Positions 1-11,039 of a stretch of 64,000 nucleotides of DNA are shown here, piece after piece (the first letter of the stretch is position 1; every line of letters starts with the position of its first letter). The DNA lies in contig NZ_JAGSPN010000004.1 of NCBI RefSeq assembly GCF_018139685.1, positions 186,001-250,000 on the forward strand, read 5' to 3'. The DNA comes from Cognatundibacterium luofuense. Lineage in GTDB: Bacteria > Pseudomonadota > Gammaproteobacteria > Burkholderiales > Burkholderiaceae_D. Under the pieces are notes generated by a model. It saw only the letters and a program-made list of their open reading frames with translations, did no database searches and was not told the origin of the DNA. The position numbers and the translations under genes are program-made.

Positions 1-336
1 TGGCCGGTTGTCATTGCCATCGTCGACGATGGTGGGCATTTGTTATATCTCGAACGCATGGACGGCGTGGCGCCGGTTTCCGCGCAAATTGCACCAGCAA
101 AAGCAATGACCGCAGCACTTGGAAAACGTGAATCGCGCATTTATGAAGAAATGATTAATAACGGCCGCTTTTCTTTTTTGAGCGCACCTCAACTTGAAGG
201 AATGCTGGAGGGAGGTGTTCCAGTGTTCGTCGAAGGTATGTGTGTCGGTGCTATCGGGGTTTCCGGCGTGAAATCAAGCCAGGATGCACAAATTGCGAAA
301 GCCGGTATCGCGGCGCTCGGCCTTGATCCGAACTGA
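1..336 (+). CDS. GlcG/HbpS-type heme-binding family protein, 5' end missing
   Basis: The window opens inside this gene. The reading frame is open from base 1 and gives about 111 residues up to a TGA stop. The run VAIVDDGGH is not exact here (it reads VIAIVDDGGH), followed by RMDGV, then APAKAMTAALG and a glycine-rich end with GVPVF and GAIGVSG. This pattern is typical of the GlcG/HbpS (DUF336) family of small cofactor-binding proteins of about 140 residues, so roughly the first 30 residues are missing. The exact ligand cannot be read from sequence. It is transcribed in the same direction as carAB but is separated from it by a promoter. Confidence 0.75.
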   Translation, partial: WPVVIAIVDDGGHLLYLERMDGVAPVSAQIAPAKAMTAALGKRESRIYEEMINNGRFSFLSAPQLEGMLEGGVPVFVEGMCVGAIGVSGVKSSQDAQIAKAGIAALGLDPN

Positions 337-356
337 GAAAAAAGCATCCATATAAT

Positions 357-415
357 GCAATCCTGAATCGCATGACTTTCCGCTAAGTTCTTGTTTTTTC
401 AGTATTCAGGATTGC
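357..415. promoter_or_regulatory. 12-bp perfect inverted repeat upstream of and overlapping the carAB -35 box
   Basis: The arms GCAATCCTGAAT (357-368) and ATTCAGGATTGC (404-415) are exact reverse complements separated by 35 bp. The downstream arm runs into the -35 hexamer at 412-417. No T-tract follows, so it does not look like the terminator of the preceding gene. It could be a regulator-binding pair or a DNA loop site, which is inference. Confidence 0.5.
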
Positions 416-440
416 CAAAATGACGCTGTCGGGCTATAAT
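412..440 (+). promoter_or_regulatory. sigma70 promoter of carAB
   Basis: TTGCCA at 412-417 and a perfect TATAAT at 435-440 are separated by 17 bp, the optimal spacing. Transcription would start near 447, leaving a leader of about 150 nt before carA. Confidence 0.8.
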
Positions 441-594
441 CTGAGGGTTTATCTAATTCAAAAATTCGCCGTAGCGCCTACCCAAATTAACATTTGCTCC
501 AGTTATATTTCACATTCAGGCTGCTTCGGATTGGAAGAGGCTGAACAAAGTCAAATTGGGGTGCGCAGCGGCGGTAACAATACAGGAGTTGCCC

Positions 595-1758
595 TTGCTG
601 CCCATTCCGCAGTCCCTTCTCAATTCTGGCCGTGAAACTGCAATACTTGCTCTCGCAGATGGTACCGTGTTCACTGGCTATTCGATTGGTGCTTCCGGAC
701 ATACCGTTGGTGAAGTCGTTTTTAATACTTCTATGACGGGTTATCAGGAAATTCTGACTGATCCGAGTTACAGTTCCCAAATCGTTACACTGACTTATCC
801 GCATATTGGTAATACCGGCGTCAATTCTGAAGACGTCGAATCTGAAAAGATTCATGCAGCTGGTTTAATTATTCGTGACCTTCCTCTGCTGCATTCGAAT
901 TTCCGCTCTGAATCCTCCCTTTCCGACTATCTCAAATCCCAGAACATTGTTGCTATTGCAGGTATTGATACCCGCAAGCTGACACGTATCCTGCGTGAAA
1001 AAGGTGCGCAGGCAGGTACGATTTTCGTGGGTACAGATGCAGAAAAAGCGGTTGCGCTGGCACAGGCTTTCCCTGGTCTGGCAGGTATGGATCTGGCCAA
1101 AGTGGTTTCGTCAAAATCGTCTTATGTCTGGACTGAATCTGAATGGAAACTGGGTGAGGGCTATGGTCAGCAAACGGAGCCTAAGTTTCATGTCGTTGCA
1201 TTTGATTTTGGCGTAAAACGCAATATCCTGCGCATGCTGGCTGAGCGTGGCTGTAAAGTTACCGTGTTGCCGGCGCAATCCAGCGCTGCCGATGTACTGG
1301 CACTGAATCCTGACGGTGTTTTCTTATCGAATGGTCCCGGCGATCCTGAGCCTTGCGATTACGCGATCAGTGCAGCGCGTGAACTGATCGAAAAGGGTAT
1401 CCCGACCTTTGGTATCTGTCTTGGCCATCAGATTATGGCTCTGGCATCAGGTGCAAAAACACTGAAAATGAAATTCGGCCACCATGGCGGTAACCATCCT
1501 GTACAGGATCTGGATACACGCCAGGTGCTGATTACTTCTCAGAATCACGGCTTCGCTGTGGATGCTGAATCTCTCCCTGCAAATTGCCGCGTGACGCATG
1601 TTTCGTTGTTTGACGGCTCTCTGCAAGGTTTTGCCCGTACGGACAAGCCAGCTTTCTGCTTCCAGGGACATCCTGAAGCATCGCCGGGTCCGCACGATAT
1701 TGCTTATCTGTTTGACCGCTTTATCGGTCTGATGACAGAAGCGAAAGCCAAGGCCTAA
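595..1758 (+). CDS. carA: carbamoyl-phosphate synthase small (glutaminase) subunit
   Basis: CarA hydrolyses glutamine and passes ammonia to CarB to make carbamoyl phosphate for pyrimidine and arginine synthesis. The N-terminal half has the CarA-specific run [11 protein letters not shown]. The C-terminal class I glutaminase has GICLGHQ with nucleophile Cys275 and the His359/Glu361 pair in QGHPE. The start is set at a TTG (595) because AGGAG at 584-588 sits 6 nt upstream and the resulting MLPIPQ start fits the family. Earlier in-frame TTG codons at 556 and 589 have no or too close a ribosome site. The length of 387 residues is normal. carB follows after 16 bp. Confidence 0.95.
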   Translation: MLPIPQSLLNSGRETAILALADGTVFTGYSIGASGHTVGEVVFNTSMTGYQEILTDPSYSSQIVTLTYPHIGNTGVNSEDVESEKIHAAGLIIRDLPLLHSNFRSESSLSDYLKSQNIVAIAGIDTRKLTRILREKGAQAGTIFVGTDAEKAVALAQAFPGLAGMDLAKVVSSKSSYVWTESEWKLGEGYGQQTEPKFHVVAFDFGVKRNILRMLAERGCKVTVLPAQSSAADVLALNPDGVFLSNGPGDPEPCDYAISAARELIEKGIPTFGICLGHQIMALASGAKTLKMKFGHHGGNHPVQDLDTRQVLITSQNHGFAVDAESLPANCRVTHVSLFDGSLQGFARTDKPAFCFQGHPEASPGPHDIAYLFDRFIGLMTEAKAKA

Positions 1759-1774
1759 ACGAGGGAGTGAGAAG

Positions 1775-4700
1775 ATGCCAAAACGTAATGATATAAAAAG
1801 TATTCTGATTATTGGCGCTGGTCCGATCATCATCGGCCAGGCCTGTGAGTTCGATTATTCCGGCGCACAAGCTTGTAAAGCACTGCGCGAAGAGGGTTAC
1901 CGCGTTATTCTGGTCAACAGCAATCCTGCGACCATCATGACCGACCCGGAAATGGCTGATGTGACATACATTGAGCCAATCACATGGCAGGTTGTTGAAC
2001 GCATCATTGATAAAGAGCGTCCTGACGCGATTCTGCCAACGATGGGTGGACAGACTGCGCTGAACTGCGCTCTGGATTTGTGGCGCAACGGCGTACTGCA
2101 TAAGTACAAAGTAGAACTGATCGGCGCGACACCGGAAGCAATTGATAAGGCTGAAGATCGTCAGAAATTCAAAGAAGCGATGACACGCATCGGTCTGGGC
2201 TCCGCTCGTTCCGGTATTGCGCACTCCATGGATGAAGCGTGGGCTGTGCAGAAAGACGTCGGCTTTCCTGTCATTATTCGCCCGTCTTTCACGATGGGTG
2301 GTACTGGCGGTGGTATTGCTTACAATCCGGAAGAGTTCGAAACAATCTGTAAGCGCGGTCTGGAAGCATCCCCGACCAATGAATTGCTGATCGAAGAATC
2401 GCTGATTGGCTGGAAAGAATACGAGATGGAAGTTGTGCGCGATAAAGCGGATAACTGCATCATCGTATGTTCCATTGAAAACCTGGATCCAATGGGTGTT
2501 CATACTGGTGACTCGATCACTGTGGCACCTGCACAGACACTGACTGATAAAGAATATCAGATCATGCGTAACGCCTCGCTGGCAGTGCTGCGTGAAATCG
2601 GTGTTGATACCGGTGGTTCCAACGTGCAGTTCTCGGTCAATCCGGCTGATGGCCGCATGATCGTGATTGAAATGAATCCGCGTGTTTCCCGCTCCTCAGC
2701 ACTGGCATCTAAAGCAACCGGTTTCCCGATCGCGAAAATTGCAGCGAAGCTGGCTGTTGGTTTCACGCTGGATGAGTTGCGTAATGAGATTACCGGCGGC
2801 GCGACACCAGCATCATTTGAGCCTTCAATCGACTACGTTGTCACCAAAATTCCGCGTTTTGCGTTTGAGAAATTCCCGCAAGCAGATAATCGCCTGACAA
2901 CACAAATGAAGTCGGTCGGTGAAGTCATGGCAATTGGCCGCACCTTCCAGGAGTCTTTCCAGAAAGCGCTGCGTGGCCTGGAAGTCGGCGTCGACGGCAT
3001 GAATGAAAAAACCCAGGATCGTGAAATTCTGGAAAAAGAACTGGGTGAGCCTGGTCCGGACCGTATCTGGTATGTTGGCGATGCATTCGCTCAGGGCTTC
3101 AGCCTTGAAGAAGTTCATCAGCTGACTCATATTGACCCGTGGTTCCTCGTTCAAATCAAAGATATTGTCGATATCGAGTTATGGCTGGATGAACAGCAAC
3201 TGGAGAATATCGACCGTGATCTGATGCTGACGCTGAAGAAAAAAGGCTTCTCTGATCGTCGCCTTGCGAAACTGTTGAAAACAACAGATGCCGCGGTACG
3301 CGAAAAACGCCGTGCGCTGAGCGTTCGTCCGGTTTACAAGCGCGTGGATACCTGTGCAGGTGAATTCGCTACAAACACCGCGTACATGTACTCGACGTAT
3401 GAAGAGGAGTGCGAATCTCAGCCAACTGATAAGAAAAAAATCATGGTTCTGGGTGGTGGTCCTAACCGTATTGGTCAGGGTATCGAGTTTGACTATTGCT
3501 GCGTTCATGCAGCGTTCGCAATGCGCGAAGATGGCTACGAAACCATCATGGTGAACTGTAATCCTGAAACAGTTTCCACTGATTACGATACATCTGATCG
3601 CCTGTACTTTGAGCCACTGACACTGGAAGACGTGCTGGAAATTGTCGATAAAGAAAAACCAGTTGGTGTGATTGTTCAATACGGTGGTCAGACTCCGCTG
3701 AAGCTTGCTTTGGATCTGGAAGCGAATGGTGTGCCGATCGTTGGTACTTCGCCTGATATGATCGATGCAGCGGAAGACCGTGAACGCTTCCAGAAATTGT
3801 TGCAGGACCTCGGTCTGCGCCAACCGCCAAACCGTACTGCACGTACAGAATCCGAAGCGCTGACTTTAGCGCAGGAAATTGGTTACCCGTTAGTCGTTCG
3901 TCCATCCTATGTTCTGGGTGGCCGTGCAATGGAAATCGTTCATGAGCAACGCGATCTCGAACGCTATATGCGTGAAGCGGTCAAAGTTTCGAATGATTCA
4001 CCTGTGTTGCTGGACCGTTTCCTGAATGATGCAATCGAAGTTGACGTTGACTGCCTGTCTGATGGCGAACGTACGTTTATCGGCGGCGTCATGGAGCATA
4101 TCGAACAGGCTGGCGTTCACTCTGGTGACTCCGCTTGCTCGTTGCCACCATATTCTCTGAAACAGGAGACGATCAACGAGTTGAAACGCCAGACGGCATT
4201 GATGGCTAAAGGCCTGAATGTGGTAGGCCTGATGAATGTACAGTTTGCGATTCAGCAATCTGAAGGTCAGGATGTTGTCTACGTTCTGGAAGTGAATCCG
4301 CGCGCATCACGTACAGTGCCTTACGTTTCCAAAGCTACCGGTCTGCAACTGGCAAAAATTGCGGCACGTTGCATGGTTGGGCAGTCGCTGGACTCACAGG
4401 GTATCGGTGAGGAAGTTGTTCCGCCGTATTACAGCGTGAAGGAAGCTGTTTTCCCGTTCGTTAAATTCCCTGGCGTAGATACCATTCTCGGCCCGGAAAT
4501 GAAATCGACCGGCGAAGTGATGGGTGTGGGCAAAACATTCGGCGAAGCATTTGTTAAATCTCAGCTTGGTGCTGGTGTGAAACTGCCGACAGGCGGCAAG
4601 GTATTCCTGAGTATTAAAAACAGTGACAAGCCGCGTGCTGTGAAAGTAGCAAAAGATCTGGTAGAGCTCGGCTTTTCAATCGTTGCAACCCGCGGTACAG

Positions 4701-4993
4701 CAGCAGCGATCGCAGCTGAAGGTATTCCTGTTTCTGTCGTTAATAAGGTTGTTGAAGGGCGTCCACATGTTGTAGACATGATCAAAAACAACGACATTGC
4801 GATGGTAATCAATACCGTAGAAGAGCGTCGTAACGCGATTCTGGATTCCCGCGCAATTCGTACTTCCGCTTTGGCGGCACGTGCTACGACGTTCACTACA
4901 ATTGCCGGTGCAGAAGCTGCGGTTGAAGGTATGCGTCACCTGTATCAGTTGCATGTTTATGATTTACAAGGCTTACATAAGTCTTTAAACTGA
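1775..4993 (+). CDS. carB: carbamoyl-phosphate synthase large subunit
   Basis: CarB makes carbamoyl phosphate from bicarbonate, ATP and ammonia delivered by CarA. At 1072 residues it is full length, with the two homologous halves visible: [17 protein letters not shown] near the N-terminus and the parallel [17 protein letters not shown] near residue 555. Each is followed by an ATP-grasp domain ([16 protein letters not shown] and [16 protein letters not shown]). The last ~130 residues form the MGS-like allosteric domain. It is in one operon with carA; a strong hairpin ends the unit about 40 bp after the stop. Confidence 0.97.
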   Translation: MPKRNDIKSILIIGAGPIIIGQACEFDYSGAQACKALREEGYRVILVNSNPATIMTDPEMADVTYIEPITWQVVERIIDKERPDAILPTMGGQTALNCALDLWRNGVLHKYKVELIGATPEAIDKAEDRQKFKEAMTRIGLGSARSGIAHSMDEAWAVQKDVGFPVIIRPSFTMGGTGGGIAYNPEEFETICKRGLEASPTNELLIEESLIGWKEYEMEVVRDKADNCIIVCSIENLDPMGVHTGDSITVAPAQTLTDKEYQIMRNASLAVLREIGVDTGGSNVQFSVNPADGRMIVIEMNPRVSRSSALASKATGFPIAKIAAKLAVGFTLDELRNEITGGATPASFEPSIDYVVTKIPRFAFEKFPQADNRLTTQMKSVGEVMAIGRTFQESFQKALRGLEVGVDGMNEKTQDREILEKELGEPGPDRIWYVGDAFAQGFSLEEVHQLTHIDPWFLVQIKDIVDIELWLDEQQLENIDRDLMLTLKKKGFSDRRLAKLLKTTDAAVREKRRALSVRPVYKRVDTCAGEFATNTAYMYSTYEEECESQPTDKKKIMVLGGGPNRIGQGIEFDYCCVHAAFAMREDGYETIMVNCNPETVSTDYDTSDRLYFEPLTLEDVLEIVDKEKPVGVIVQYGGQTPLKLALDLEANGVPIVGTSPDMIDAAEDRERFQKLLQDLGLRQPPNRTARTESEALTLAQEIGYPLVVRPSYVLGGRAMEIVHEQRDLERYMREAVKVSNDSPVLLDRFLNDAIEVDVDCLSDGERTFIGGVMEHIEQAGVHSGDSACSLPPYSLKQETINELKRQTALMAKGLNVVGLMNVQFAIQQSEGQDVVYVLEVNPRASRTVPYVSKATGLQLAKIAARCMVGQSLDSQGIGEEVVPPYYSVKEAVFPFVKFPGVDTILGPEMKSTGEVMGVGKTFGEAFVKSQLGAGVKLPTGGKVFLSIKNSDKPRAVKVAKDLVELGFSIVATRGTAAAIAAEGIPVSVVNKVVEGRPHVVDMIKNNDIAMVINTVEERRNAILDSRAIRTSALAARATTFTTIAGAEAAVEGMRHLYQLHVYDLQGLHKSLN

Positions 4994-5033
4994 CGTCCAA
5001 TTAAGTGACGGATTCCTTCCGTCGCATTCTCCG

Positions 5034-5092
5034 ATACAGAGGCCACACTAAACATCTTCAAGGATGTTGGCTGTGGCCTCTGTATTTTTTCT
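5034..5092 (+). terminator. terminator after carB
   Basis: A 14-bp stem (5034-5047 pairing with 5072-5085, ATACAGAGGCCACA) encloses a further small hairpin and is followed by a T-rich run. Confidence 0.75.
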
Positions 5093-5114
5093 TTTTCATT
5101 TTTCTGGTAAGTAA

Positions 5115-5591
5115 ATGAGTACAGTACCTATCACCAAATTTGGCGCGGAATTGCTGAAGCAAGAATTGCACACGCTGAAAACAAAAGAGCGTCCTGCTGT
5201 GATTAATGCAATTGCAGAGGCGCGTGCTCAGGGTGACCTTTCGGAAAATGCGGAATATGATGCTGCAAAAGAGCGTCAGGCTTTTATCGAAGGTCGTATC
5301 GCAGAACTGGAGGGGAAATTAAGCTCCGCACAGGTAATCGATCCATCTGAACTCGATGCTGAAGGGCGCGTGGTTTTTGGTGCAACGGTCGCTCTGGAAG
5401 ATCTGGAAAACGGACAAAAAGTCAGTTACCAGATTGTTGGTGAGGACGAGGCAGATATTAAAGTAAGTAAGGTTTCAATTACTTCTCCGATCGCAAGAGC
5501 CTTAATCGGTAAATACGCAGGTGATGTAGTTGGTGTTCAGGCACCGGCAGGTGTCCGTGAGTACGAGATACTGGATGTTAAGTACCTCTAA
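5115..5591 (+). CDS. greA: transcription elongation factor GreA
   Basis: GreA inserts into the RNA polymerase secondary channel and stimulates cleavage of backtracked RNA. The 158 residues match the family length. The N-terminal coiled coil carries the acidic tip region GDLSENAEYDAAKERQ and ends with EGRIAELE. The C-terminal FKBP-like globular domain holds the ISITSPIARAL-like run VSITSPIARALIGK. It lies downstream of the carAB terminator, so it probably has its own promoter in the short gap. It converges on yhbY across a shared hairpin terminator. Confidence 0.96.
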   Translation: MSTVPITKFGAELLKQELHTLKTKERPAVINAIAEARAQGDLSENAEYDAAKERQAFIEGRIAELEGKLSSAQVIDPSELDAEGRVVFGATVALEDLENGQKVSYQIVGEDEADIKVSKVSITSPIARALIGKYAGDVVGVQAPAGVREYEILDVKYL

Positions 5592-5598
5592 TCGTTAT

Positions 5599-5634
5599 AA
5601 AAACAAACCGGCGCACGGCGCCGGTTTGTTTTTG
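5599..5634. terminator. bidirectional terminator between greA and yhbY
   Basis: A 16-bp stem (5599-5614 with 5618-5633) around the loop ACG is rich in GC at the core and flanked by A and T runs, so it can serve both convergent genes. Confidence 0.85.
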
Positions 5635-5637
5635 TGA

Positions 5638-6108
5638 TCAGCGAAGTAATGATTTCTTAGCGCTGGACTGGCGTTGCTTGGCGCGCTTAATGTTGCCGCC
5701 TTGCGTTACACGCTCATTGCCTTTAACTAATACTTTTTTCACTGTTGGCTTTTTTGTGCCGCTGGCGCTTGGTTTGACGATTGTTACTTCTCGCAAACCT
5801 TTCCCTTTCGGTGCAGAGTTGCCTGACTTTGCATCATCTTTCTGCGGACGGTATAGTACTAACAGTTTACCAATGTGCTGAACCGGTGCAGCATTCAGAT
5901 TTGCACAGATCGTGTCATACATTTCGATGCGTGCTTCACGATCGTCACCAAAAACACGAACCTTAATTAAGCCGTGCGCATTCAGTGCTGCATTGATTTC
6001 CTTAATGACTGTCTCACTGAGGCCAGCTTCGCCAATCAGAACAACAGGTTTTAATCCATGTGCTTGTGAGCGCAAATCACTGCGCTCAGCAGGTGTAAGT
6101 TTCAACAT
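5638..6108 (-). CDS. yhbY: YhbY-family RNA-binding (CRM domain) protein
   Basis: This is a small ribosome-associated RNA-binding protein with a CRM domain in the first ~95 residues: LTPAERSDLRSQAHGLKP, then VLIGEAGL and LIKVRVFGDDREAR. A lysine-rich basic tail of about 60 residues follows and is longer than in E. coli YhbY; it may add RNA affinity (inference). The ATG at 6108 is chosen because AAAGGA lies just upstream; a TTG at 6123 is also in frame. The gene is divergent from rlmE with only 32 bp between starts, the usual pairing. Confidence 0.9.
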   Translation of the reverse strand: MLKLTPAERSDLRSQAHGLKPVVLIGEAGLSETVIKEINAALNAHGLIKVRVFGDDREARIEMYDTICANLNAAPVQHIGKLLVLYRPQKDDAKSGNSAPKGKGLREVTIVKPSASGTKKPTVKKVLVKGNERVTQGGNIKRAKQRQSSAKKSLLR

Positions 6109-6140
6109 AAAATTTCCTTTCAAGGCTGTATTTTACGCGA

Positions 6141-6785
6141 ATGGCAAAGAATAAATTCAATCAAAATTGGATTCACGATCATATTAACGATCCTTACGTG
6201 AAACTGGCGCAAAAAGAAGGCTATCGCGCTCGTGCGGTATATAAATTAAAAGAGATCGATGAATCAGAAAAGCTCATTCGCCCAGGACAACTCATTGTTG
6301 ATCTGGGTGCGGCACCAGGCAGTTGGTCTCAGTATGTGCGCAATAAACTTTCCGGAAAAGAGGGGGGTGGAATACACGGTGAAATTTTTGCGCTCGACTT
6401 GCTTCCTATGTCACCTGTTGCAGATGTGGATTTCATACAAGGTGATTTCACAGAAGATGCTGTGTTAAATCAACTGGAAGACCGTTTGAAGGGGCGAAAG
6501 CTGGATTTAGTATTATCTGATATGGCGCCGAATTTATCAGGCCACCCAACGGTTGATGGTGCCCGAATTGAATACATTATGGAGCTTGCTGTTGATTTTG
6601 CTAAGGCACATCTGAAGCCGGGCGGAGCATTGCTGGTAAAATGCTTTCATGGACCAGCTTACAATAACATTATGTCAATGTTTAAGAGCGAATTTAAACA
6701 GGTCTCAAACAAAAAACCTAAAGCGAGTCGTGATAAGTCCTCTGAGATTTTCTTGTTAGGAAAAGGTTTGAAAAATTCTCAATGA
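6141..6785 (+). CDS. rlmE: 23S rRNA 2'-O-methyltransferase RlmE (FtsJ/RrmJ)
   Basis: RlmE methylates the 2'-hydroxyl of U2552 in 23S rRNA late in large-subunit assembly. The SAM-binding motif [15 protein letters not shown] and the catalytic K-D-K-E tetrad are visible: the lysine in [12 protein letters not shown], the aspartate in [11 protein letters not shown], the lysine in LLVKCFHG and the glutamate in [10 protein letters not shown]. The length of 214 residues is normal. It precedes ftsH as in other proteobacteria, but a hairpin with a T-run lies between the two. Confidence 0.95.
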   Translation: MAKNKFNQNWIHDHINDPYVKLAQKEGYRARAVYKLKEIDESEKLIRPGQLIVDLGAAPGSWSQYVRNKLSGKEGGGIHGEIFALDLLPMSPVADVDFIQGDFTEDAVLNQLEDRLKGRKLDLVLSDMAPNLSGHPTVDGARIEYIMELAVDFAKAHLKPGGALLVKCFHGPAYNNIMSMFKSEFKQVSNKKPKASRDKSSEIFLLGKGLKNSQ

Positions 6786-6811
6786 TTTCGGGCTTGATAA
6801 TTCGCAAGCAG

Positions 6812-6841
6812 GCCTGCATATGGCACATAGCAGGCTTTTTG
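6812..6841 (+). terminator. probable terminator after rlmE
   Basis: GCCTGC at 6812-6817 pairs with GCAGGC at 6830-6835 and is followed by five T residues. The stem is short, so it may be leaky. Confidence 0.55.
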
Positions 6842-6897
6842 TAATGAAGGTAGAATCGCCTGATTGAAAAGCCTCGTCCTGTTTTTAAGGAGTCTTC

Positions 6898-8775
6898 GTG
6901 AATAATATGTTCTCAAAAGCAGCAATCTGGGTCGTTGTGGCTCTGGTGCTGTTTACTTTATTTAAACAATTCGAGAGCAAGAGTGCCAATACCGGCGCAT
7001 CTGTCCCGTACTCGGAATTTCTGGAGCGGGTGAAAAATAACCGTATCAAAGAAGCTACTATCGATGAGGCGGCCAGAACTGTAACTGCCGTTACTACAGA
7101 AGGAACAAAAATTAAATCGCAAATCACGATTCTTGATCGTGGCCTTGTCAGCGATTTGGTCAGCAATAACGTCAAATTTGATGTGAAAGCTCCTGAGGAA
7201 CAGTCCTTTCTTTCGCAGATATTTATCTCGTGGTTCCCAATGCTGTTGCTAATTGGCGTTTGGGTGTTTTTCATGCGCCAGATGCAGGGTGGCGGCAAAG
7301 GTGGAGCGTTTTCGTTTGGTAAATCAAAGGCAAGAATGCTGGATGACACCAACAATAATGTGACTTTTGCCGACGTAGCCGGTTGTGACGAGGCGAAAGA
7401 GGAGGTGACAGAGGTCGTTGATTTTCTGCGTGACCCAAGCAAGTTTCAAAAGCTTGGCGGTCGTATTCCGCGTGGTATTTTAATGGTTGGTCCTCCTGGT
7501 ACCGGCAAAACCTTGCTGGCCCGGGCAATCGCCGGTGAAGCCAAGGTTCCTTTCTTTACGATTTCGGGTTCTGATTTTGTTGAGATGTTCGTCGGCGTCG
7601 GCGCTTCCCGTGTCCGCGATATGTTTGAAACTGCCAAGAAACATTCCCCTTGCATTATTTTTATTGATGAGATCGATGCGGTTGGTCGACATCGTGGTGC
7701 TGGCATGGGTGGGGGCAATGATGAGCGCGAGCAAACACTGAATCAGATGTTGGTTGAAATGGATGGTTTCGAACCGAATTCCGGGGTCATTGTTATTGCT
7801 GCGACCAACCGTGCTGATGTGCTTGATAAAGCACTTTTACGCCCCGGACGCTTCGATCGTCAGGTGAATGTTGGCCTGCCGGATATTCGTGGTCGTGAGC
7901 AAATTCTGAATGTTCACATGCGTAAGGTGCCTGTGAGCTCTGATGTAAAAGCGGATATTCTCGCGCGGGGTACGCCTGGTTTTTCTGGTGCTGAACTGGC
8001 CAATCTCGTCAATGAAGCCGCTTTGTTTGCCGCTCGTCGCAACAAGCGTTTTGTTGAGATGCAGGATTTTGAAGATGCAAAAGATAAAATCTTCATGGGC
8101 CCTGAGCGCAAATCAATGGTAATGCGTGAGGAAGAACGCAGAAATACCGCATATCACGAGTCAGGTCATGCTGTAGTCGCAAAGCTTCTGCCGAAAGCGG
8201 ATCCAGTGCACAAAGTAACAATTATGCCTCGCGGATATGCCCTGGGCCTTACATGGCAGTTACCTGAGCATGATCAGATCAGTGGCTATAAGGACAAAAT
8301 GCTGGAGGAAATCGCGATTTTGTTTGGAGGCCGTATCGCTGAAGAAGTCTTTGTTAATCAGATGTCTACCGGCGCGTCCAATGACTTTGCCCGTGCAACC
8401 AAGCTCGCCAGAGCGATGGTCACAAAGTTCGGTATGTCTGGAATGGGTGTGATGGTCTACGAAGATAGTCAGGACGGTTATTTTGGCGGCTCATCAAAAA
8501 CCATTTCTGAGGCGACACAACAGAAAGTTGACTCTGAAATTAAGCGCATTCTTGACGAACAATACGCGCTGGCACGTCGCCTTCTCGAAGAGAATCGGGA
8601 CAAAGTCGAAGCAATGACTAAGGCATTGCTGGATTGGGAAACAATTGATGCTGACCAGATCAACGATATTATGGCTGGCATGGATCCGCGTCCGCCGAAG
8701 GTGAGTAGCGCAACTGTGAAGCCTGCCGGTGGCAATGACAGCGGATTAACCCCGGGCGCCGCCGCTCACGCTTAA
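6898..8775 (+). CDS. ftsH: ATP-dependent zinc metalloprotease FtsH
   Basis: FtsH is the membrane-anchored AAA+ protease that degrades short-lived and misassembled membrane proteins. Two N-terminal membrane segments (about residues 6-24 and 104-126) enclose a small periplasmic domain. The AAA module has Walker A GPPGTGKT near residue 198 and Walker [10 protein letters not shown], then the SRH run [20 protein letters not shown]. The zinc site HESGH is near residue 420. GTG at 6898 is supported by AAGGAG five bases upstream. The 625 residues are typical, with a disordered Gly/Ala tail. Confidence 0.97.
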   Translation: MNNMFSKAAIWVVVALVLFTLFKQFESKSANTGASVPYSEFLERVKNNRIKEATIDEAARTVTAVTTEGTKIKSQITILDRGLVSDLVSNNVKFDVKAPEEQSFLSQIFISWFPMLLLIGVWVFFMRQMQGGGKGGAFSFGKSKARMLDDTNNNVTFADVAGCDEAKEEVTEVVDFLRDPSKFQKLGGRIPRGILMVGPPGTGKTLLARAIAGEAKVPFFTISGSDFVEMFVGVGASRVRDMFETAKKHSPCIIFIDEIDAVGRHRGAGMGGGNDEREQTLNQMLVEMDGFEPNSGVIVIAATNRADVLDKALLRPGRFDRQVNVGLPDIRGREQILNVHMRKVPVSSDVKADILARGTPGFSGAELANLVNEAALFAARRNKRFVEMQDFEDAKDKIFMGPERKSMVMREEERRNTAYHESGHAVVAKLLPKADPVHKVTIMPRGYALGLTWQLPEHDQISGYKDKMLEEIAILFGGRIAEEVFVNQMSTGASNDFARATKLARAMVTKFGMSGMGVMVYEDSQDGYFGGSSKTISEATQQKVDSEIKRILDEQYALARRLLEENRDKVEAMTKALLDWETIDADQINDIMAGMDPRPPKVSSATVKPAGGNDSGLTPGAAAHA

Positions 8776-8794
8776 GCCTGATCAACTCTTTTAC

Positions 8795-8821
8795 AAGGTG
8801 AGTCTGACTCACCTTTTTTTA
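8795..8821 (+). terminator. intrinsic terminator after ftsH, abutting folP
   Basis: AAGGTGAGT (8795-8803) pairs with ACTCACCTT (8807-8815) around CTG and runs into eight T residues. The folP start codon lies 2 bp beyond the T-run. Confidence 0.85.
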
Positions 8822-8823
8822 TT

Positions 8824-9663
8824 ATGACCGCTGTATTTCAGTGCGGGCGATTTGAATTTTCTCTTCCGTCCGAACCTTTTCGCCCAATTGTGATGGGAAT
8901 CTTAAACGTTACCCCGGATTCTTTTTCCGATGGGGGTAAATTTCGCCAGCTCGAACTTGCACTCGATCACGCGCAAATGATGATTGATGCTGGCGTCGAT
9001 ATCATAGATATCGGCGGAGAATCCAGTCGGCCCGGAGCGCAGCCATTATCTCTTCAGCAAGAACTTGATCGGGTGATGCCTGTCGTTTACGCATTGAAAG
9101 ACTGTGGTGTTGCCATTTCCGTGGATACTTATAAGCCAGAAGTCATGCGAGAAGTGATTGCTGCTGGTGCGGACATGATTAACGATATCAGGGGCTTTCA
9201 AAGCCACGAATCTGTTGCAGCGGTGGCGGATAGTGACGTTGGATTATGCGTGATGCACATGCAAAACACACCGGAGATAATGCAGAAAACCCCTGTGTAT
9301 GAAGATGTGGTATCAGAGGTAAATGCATTTTTTACGGAAAGAGTTCAGACGTTTGTCGAAAGTGGTATCGCACTGAACAGAATTGCTCTTGATCCGGGGT
9401 TTGGATTTGGTAAGACGCTGCAGCATAATGTCGAGTTATTTAAAAAAATACCGTACTTCATAAAGCAATTTGATTTACCGCTATTGATTGGTGTTTCGCG
9501 CAAGTCTATGATTGGCGGTTTGACGGGGCGATCAACAGATCAGAGACTGGCAGGCAGTCTTGCCGGTGCGATTGCGGGCGCGCAGCTTGGTGCAGCAATC
9601 GTGCGGGTGCATGATGTCCCCGAAACGATAGATGCGCTGAAAGTAATGCAAAATTTAATCTGA
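8824..9663 (+). CDS. folP: dihydropteroate synthase
   Basis: FolP condenses 6-hydroxymethyl-dihydropterin pyrophosphate with p-aminobenzoate to give dihydropteroate; it is the sulfonamide target. Both signatures are present: [16 protein letters not shown] near residues 23-38 and [22 protein letters not shown] and [14 protein letters not shown] line the pterin pocket in this family. Its 279 residues are typical. No Shine-Dalgarno sequence is visible, since the ATG follows directly on the ftsH terminator T-run. Expression probably depends on read-through from ftsH or a promoter inside ftsH (inference). glmM follows 16 bp downstream. Confidence 0.95.
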   Translation: MTAVFQCGRFEFSLPSEPFRPIVMGILNVTPDSFSDGGKFRQLELALDHAQMMIDAGVDIIDIGGESSRPGAQPLSLQQELDRVMPVVYALKDCGVAISVDTYKPEVMREVIAAGADMINDIRGFQSHESVAAVADSDVGLCVMHMQNTPEIMQKTPVYEDVVSEVNAFFTERVQTFVESGIALNRIALDPGFGFGKTLQHNVELFKKIPYFIKQFDLPLLIGVSRKSMIGGLTGRSTDQRLAGSLAGAIAGAQLGAAIVRVHDVPETIDALKVMQNLI

Positions 9664-9679
9664 GATTGAGAACATTAAA

Positions 9680-11020
9680 ATGACAAGAAAATTCTTTGGC
9701 ACAGATGGTATTCGCGGCAAAGTTGGTGTAAGCCCGATTACCCCTGACTTTGTATTGCGTCTGGGATACGCGGCCGGAAAGGTGCTTGCACAGGGTAATG
9801 TTGCACCAGGAGTGAAGCCAGCCGTGCTGATCGGTAAAGATACCCGGATTTCCGGCTATATGCTTGAAGCCAGTCTGGAAGCGGGATTTTCAGCTGCTGG
9901 TGTCGATGTGATGCTTGCGGGCCCGATGCCAACGCCAGCAGTTGCGTATCTGACCCGGGCATTGCGTCTGCAGGCAGGTGTCGTCATTTCAGCTTCGCAT
10001 AATCCGTTTGACGATAACGGAATTAAGTTTTTCTCGGCTTCCGGCAACAAACTTCCCGATGAAATCGAACTCGCCATTGAGGCAGAACTCGAAAAAGGAA
10101 TGGAATGTGTTTCCTCTGATGTGCTTGGCAAAGCGCATCGTTTGCGCGATGCAAATGGCCGGTATATTGAGTTTTGTAAAAGCACATTCCCTTCGGAGCT
10201 GGATTTGCGCGGCTTGAAAATCGTGGTCGATTGCGCTCACGGTGCCGCGTATGATATCGCGCCAAACGTATTCCATGAGCTTGGCGCCGAAGTTATTGCC
10301 ATTGGTAACACGCCAAATGGCTTGAATATTAACGAAAAGGTTGGTGCAACGCATCCGGAGGCCCTGGCCGTTGCGGTCAGAGCAAATCATGCTGATATCG
10401 GTATCGCACTGGATGGCGATGCGGACAGACTGATTATGGTGGATAAAAATGGTCAGATCTACAACGGTGATCAGTTGTTGTATCTGATGACTATGGATCG
10501 CCTGTCGTCCGGCCCGGTTTCAGGTGTTGTTGGCACATTGATGACCAATATGGCGGTCGAAGTTGCGCTCAAGCAAAAAGGAATCGGGTTTGTGCGTGCG
10601 AAAGTCGGCGACCGTTACGTGCTGGAGCAATTAGCAGAACATGGCTGGGTGCTTGGTGGTGAAGGTTCGGGACATTTGCTTTGTCTGGATAAGCACTCTA
10701 CCGGTGACGGTATTGTTTCCGCATTGCAGGTCTTGTCGGCGCTGCAGCGTATGAAAGTATCGCTGGACGAGTCATTAAAAGATCTCACTCTGTATCCTCA
10801 GTCGCTGGTGAACGTTCGTGTAGCTGCCGGAACCGACTGGAAAGAGAATGTTACTTTGGTTGAGGATAAAGCGGCGGTTGAGCAAGAACTCGGAGATCGT
10901 GGCCGCGTGCTGATTCGTGCGTCGGGAACCGAGCCATTGATTCGTGTGATGGTAGAAGCTGATAATGCAGATCTTGCGCATGCCTGTGCACATCGCCTTG
11001 CGGCTCATTTGCGCGGGTAA
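9680..11020 (+). CDS. glmM: phosphoglucosamine mutase
   Basis: GlmM converts glucosamine-6-phosphate to glucosamine-1-phosphate for UDP-GlcNAc, feeding peptidoglycan and lipopolysaccharide. The N-terminus FFGTDGIRG is diagnostic. The phosphoserine loop [10 protein letters not shown] holds Ser106, the metal loop is LDGDADR, the sugar loop is GGEGSGH and the phosphate-binding C-terminal domain has [12 protein letters not shown]. The 446 residues are full length. It is in the usual folP-glmM tandem. Confidence 0.96.
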   Translation: MTRKFFGTDGIRGKVGVSPITPDFVLRLGYAAGKVLAQGNVAPGVKPAVLIGKDTRISGYMLEASLEAGFSAAGVDVMLAGPMPTPAVAYLTRALRLQAGVVISASHNPFDDNGIKFFSASGNKLPDEIELAIEAELEKGMECVSSDVLGKAHRLRDANGRYIEFCKSTFPSELDLRGLKIVVDCAHGAAYDIAPNVFHELGAEVIAIGNTPNGLNINEKVGATHPEALAVAVRANHADIGIALDGDADRLIMVDKNGQIYNGDQLLYLMTMDRLSSGPVSGVVGTLMTNMAVEVALKQKGIGFVRAKVGDRYVLEQLAEHGWVLGGEGSGHLLCLDKHSTGDGIVSALQVLSALQRMKVSLDESLKDLTLYPQSLVNVRVAAGTDWKENVTLVEDKAAVEQELGDRGRVLIRASGTEPLIRVMVEADNADLAHACAHRLAAHLRG

Positions 11021-11039
11021 GTAATTTTTGGTGTCCTTA

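Noticed and set aside
337-420. Terminator after the GlcG-like gene
   Set aside because: The inverted repeat there lacks a T-tract after the stem and has a 35-bp loop, so an operator is more plausible.
1775-4993. Long reverse-strand frames within carB (for example 1721-2503 and 3179-3823)
   Set aside because: They have no family features or ribosome sites and are fully covered by a well-conserved gene on the other strand.
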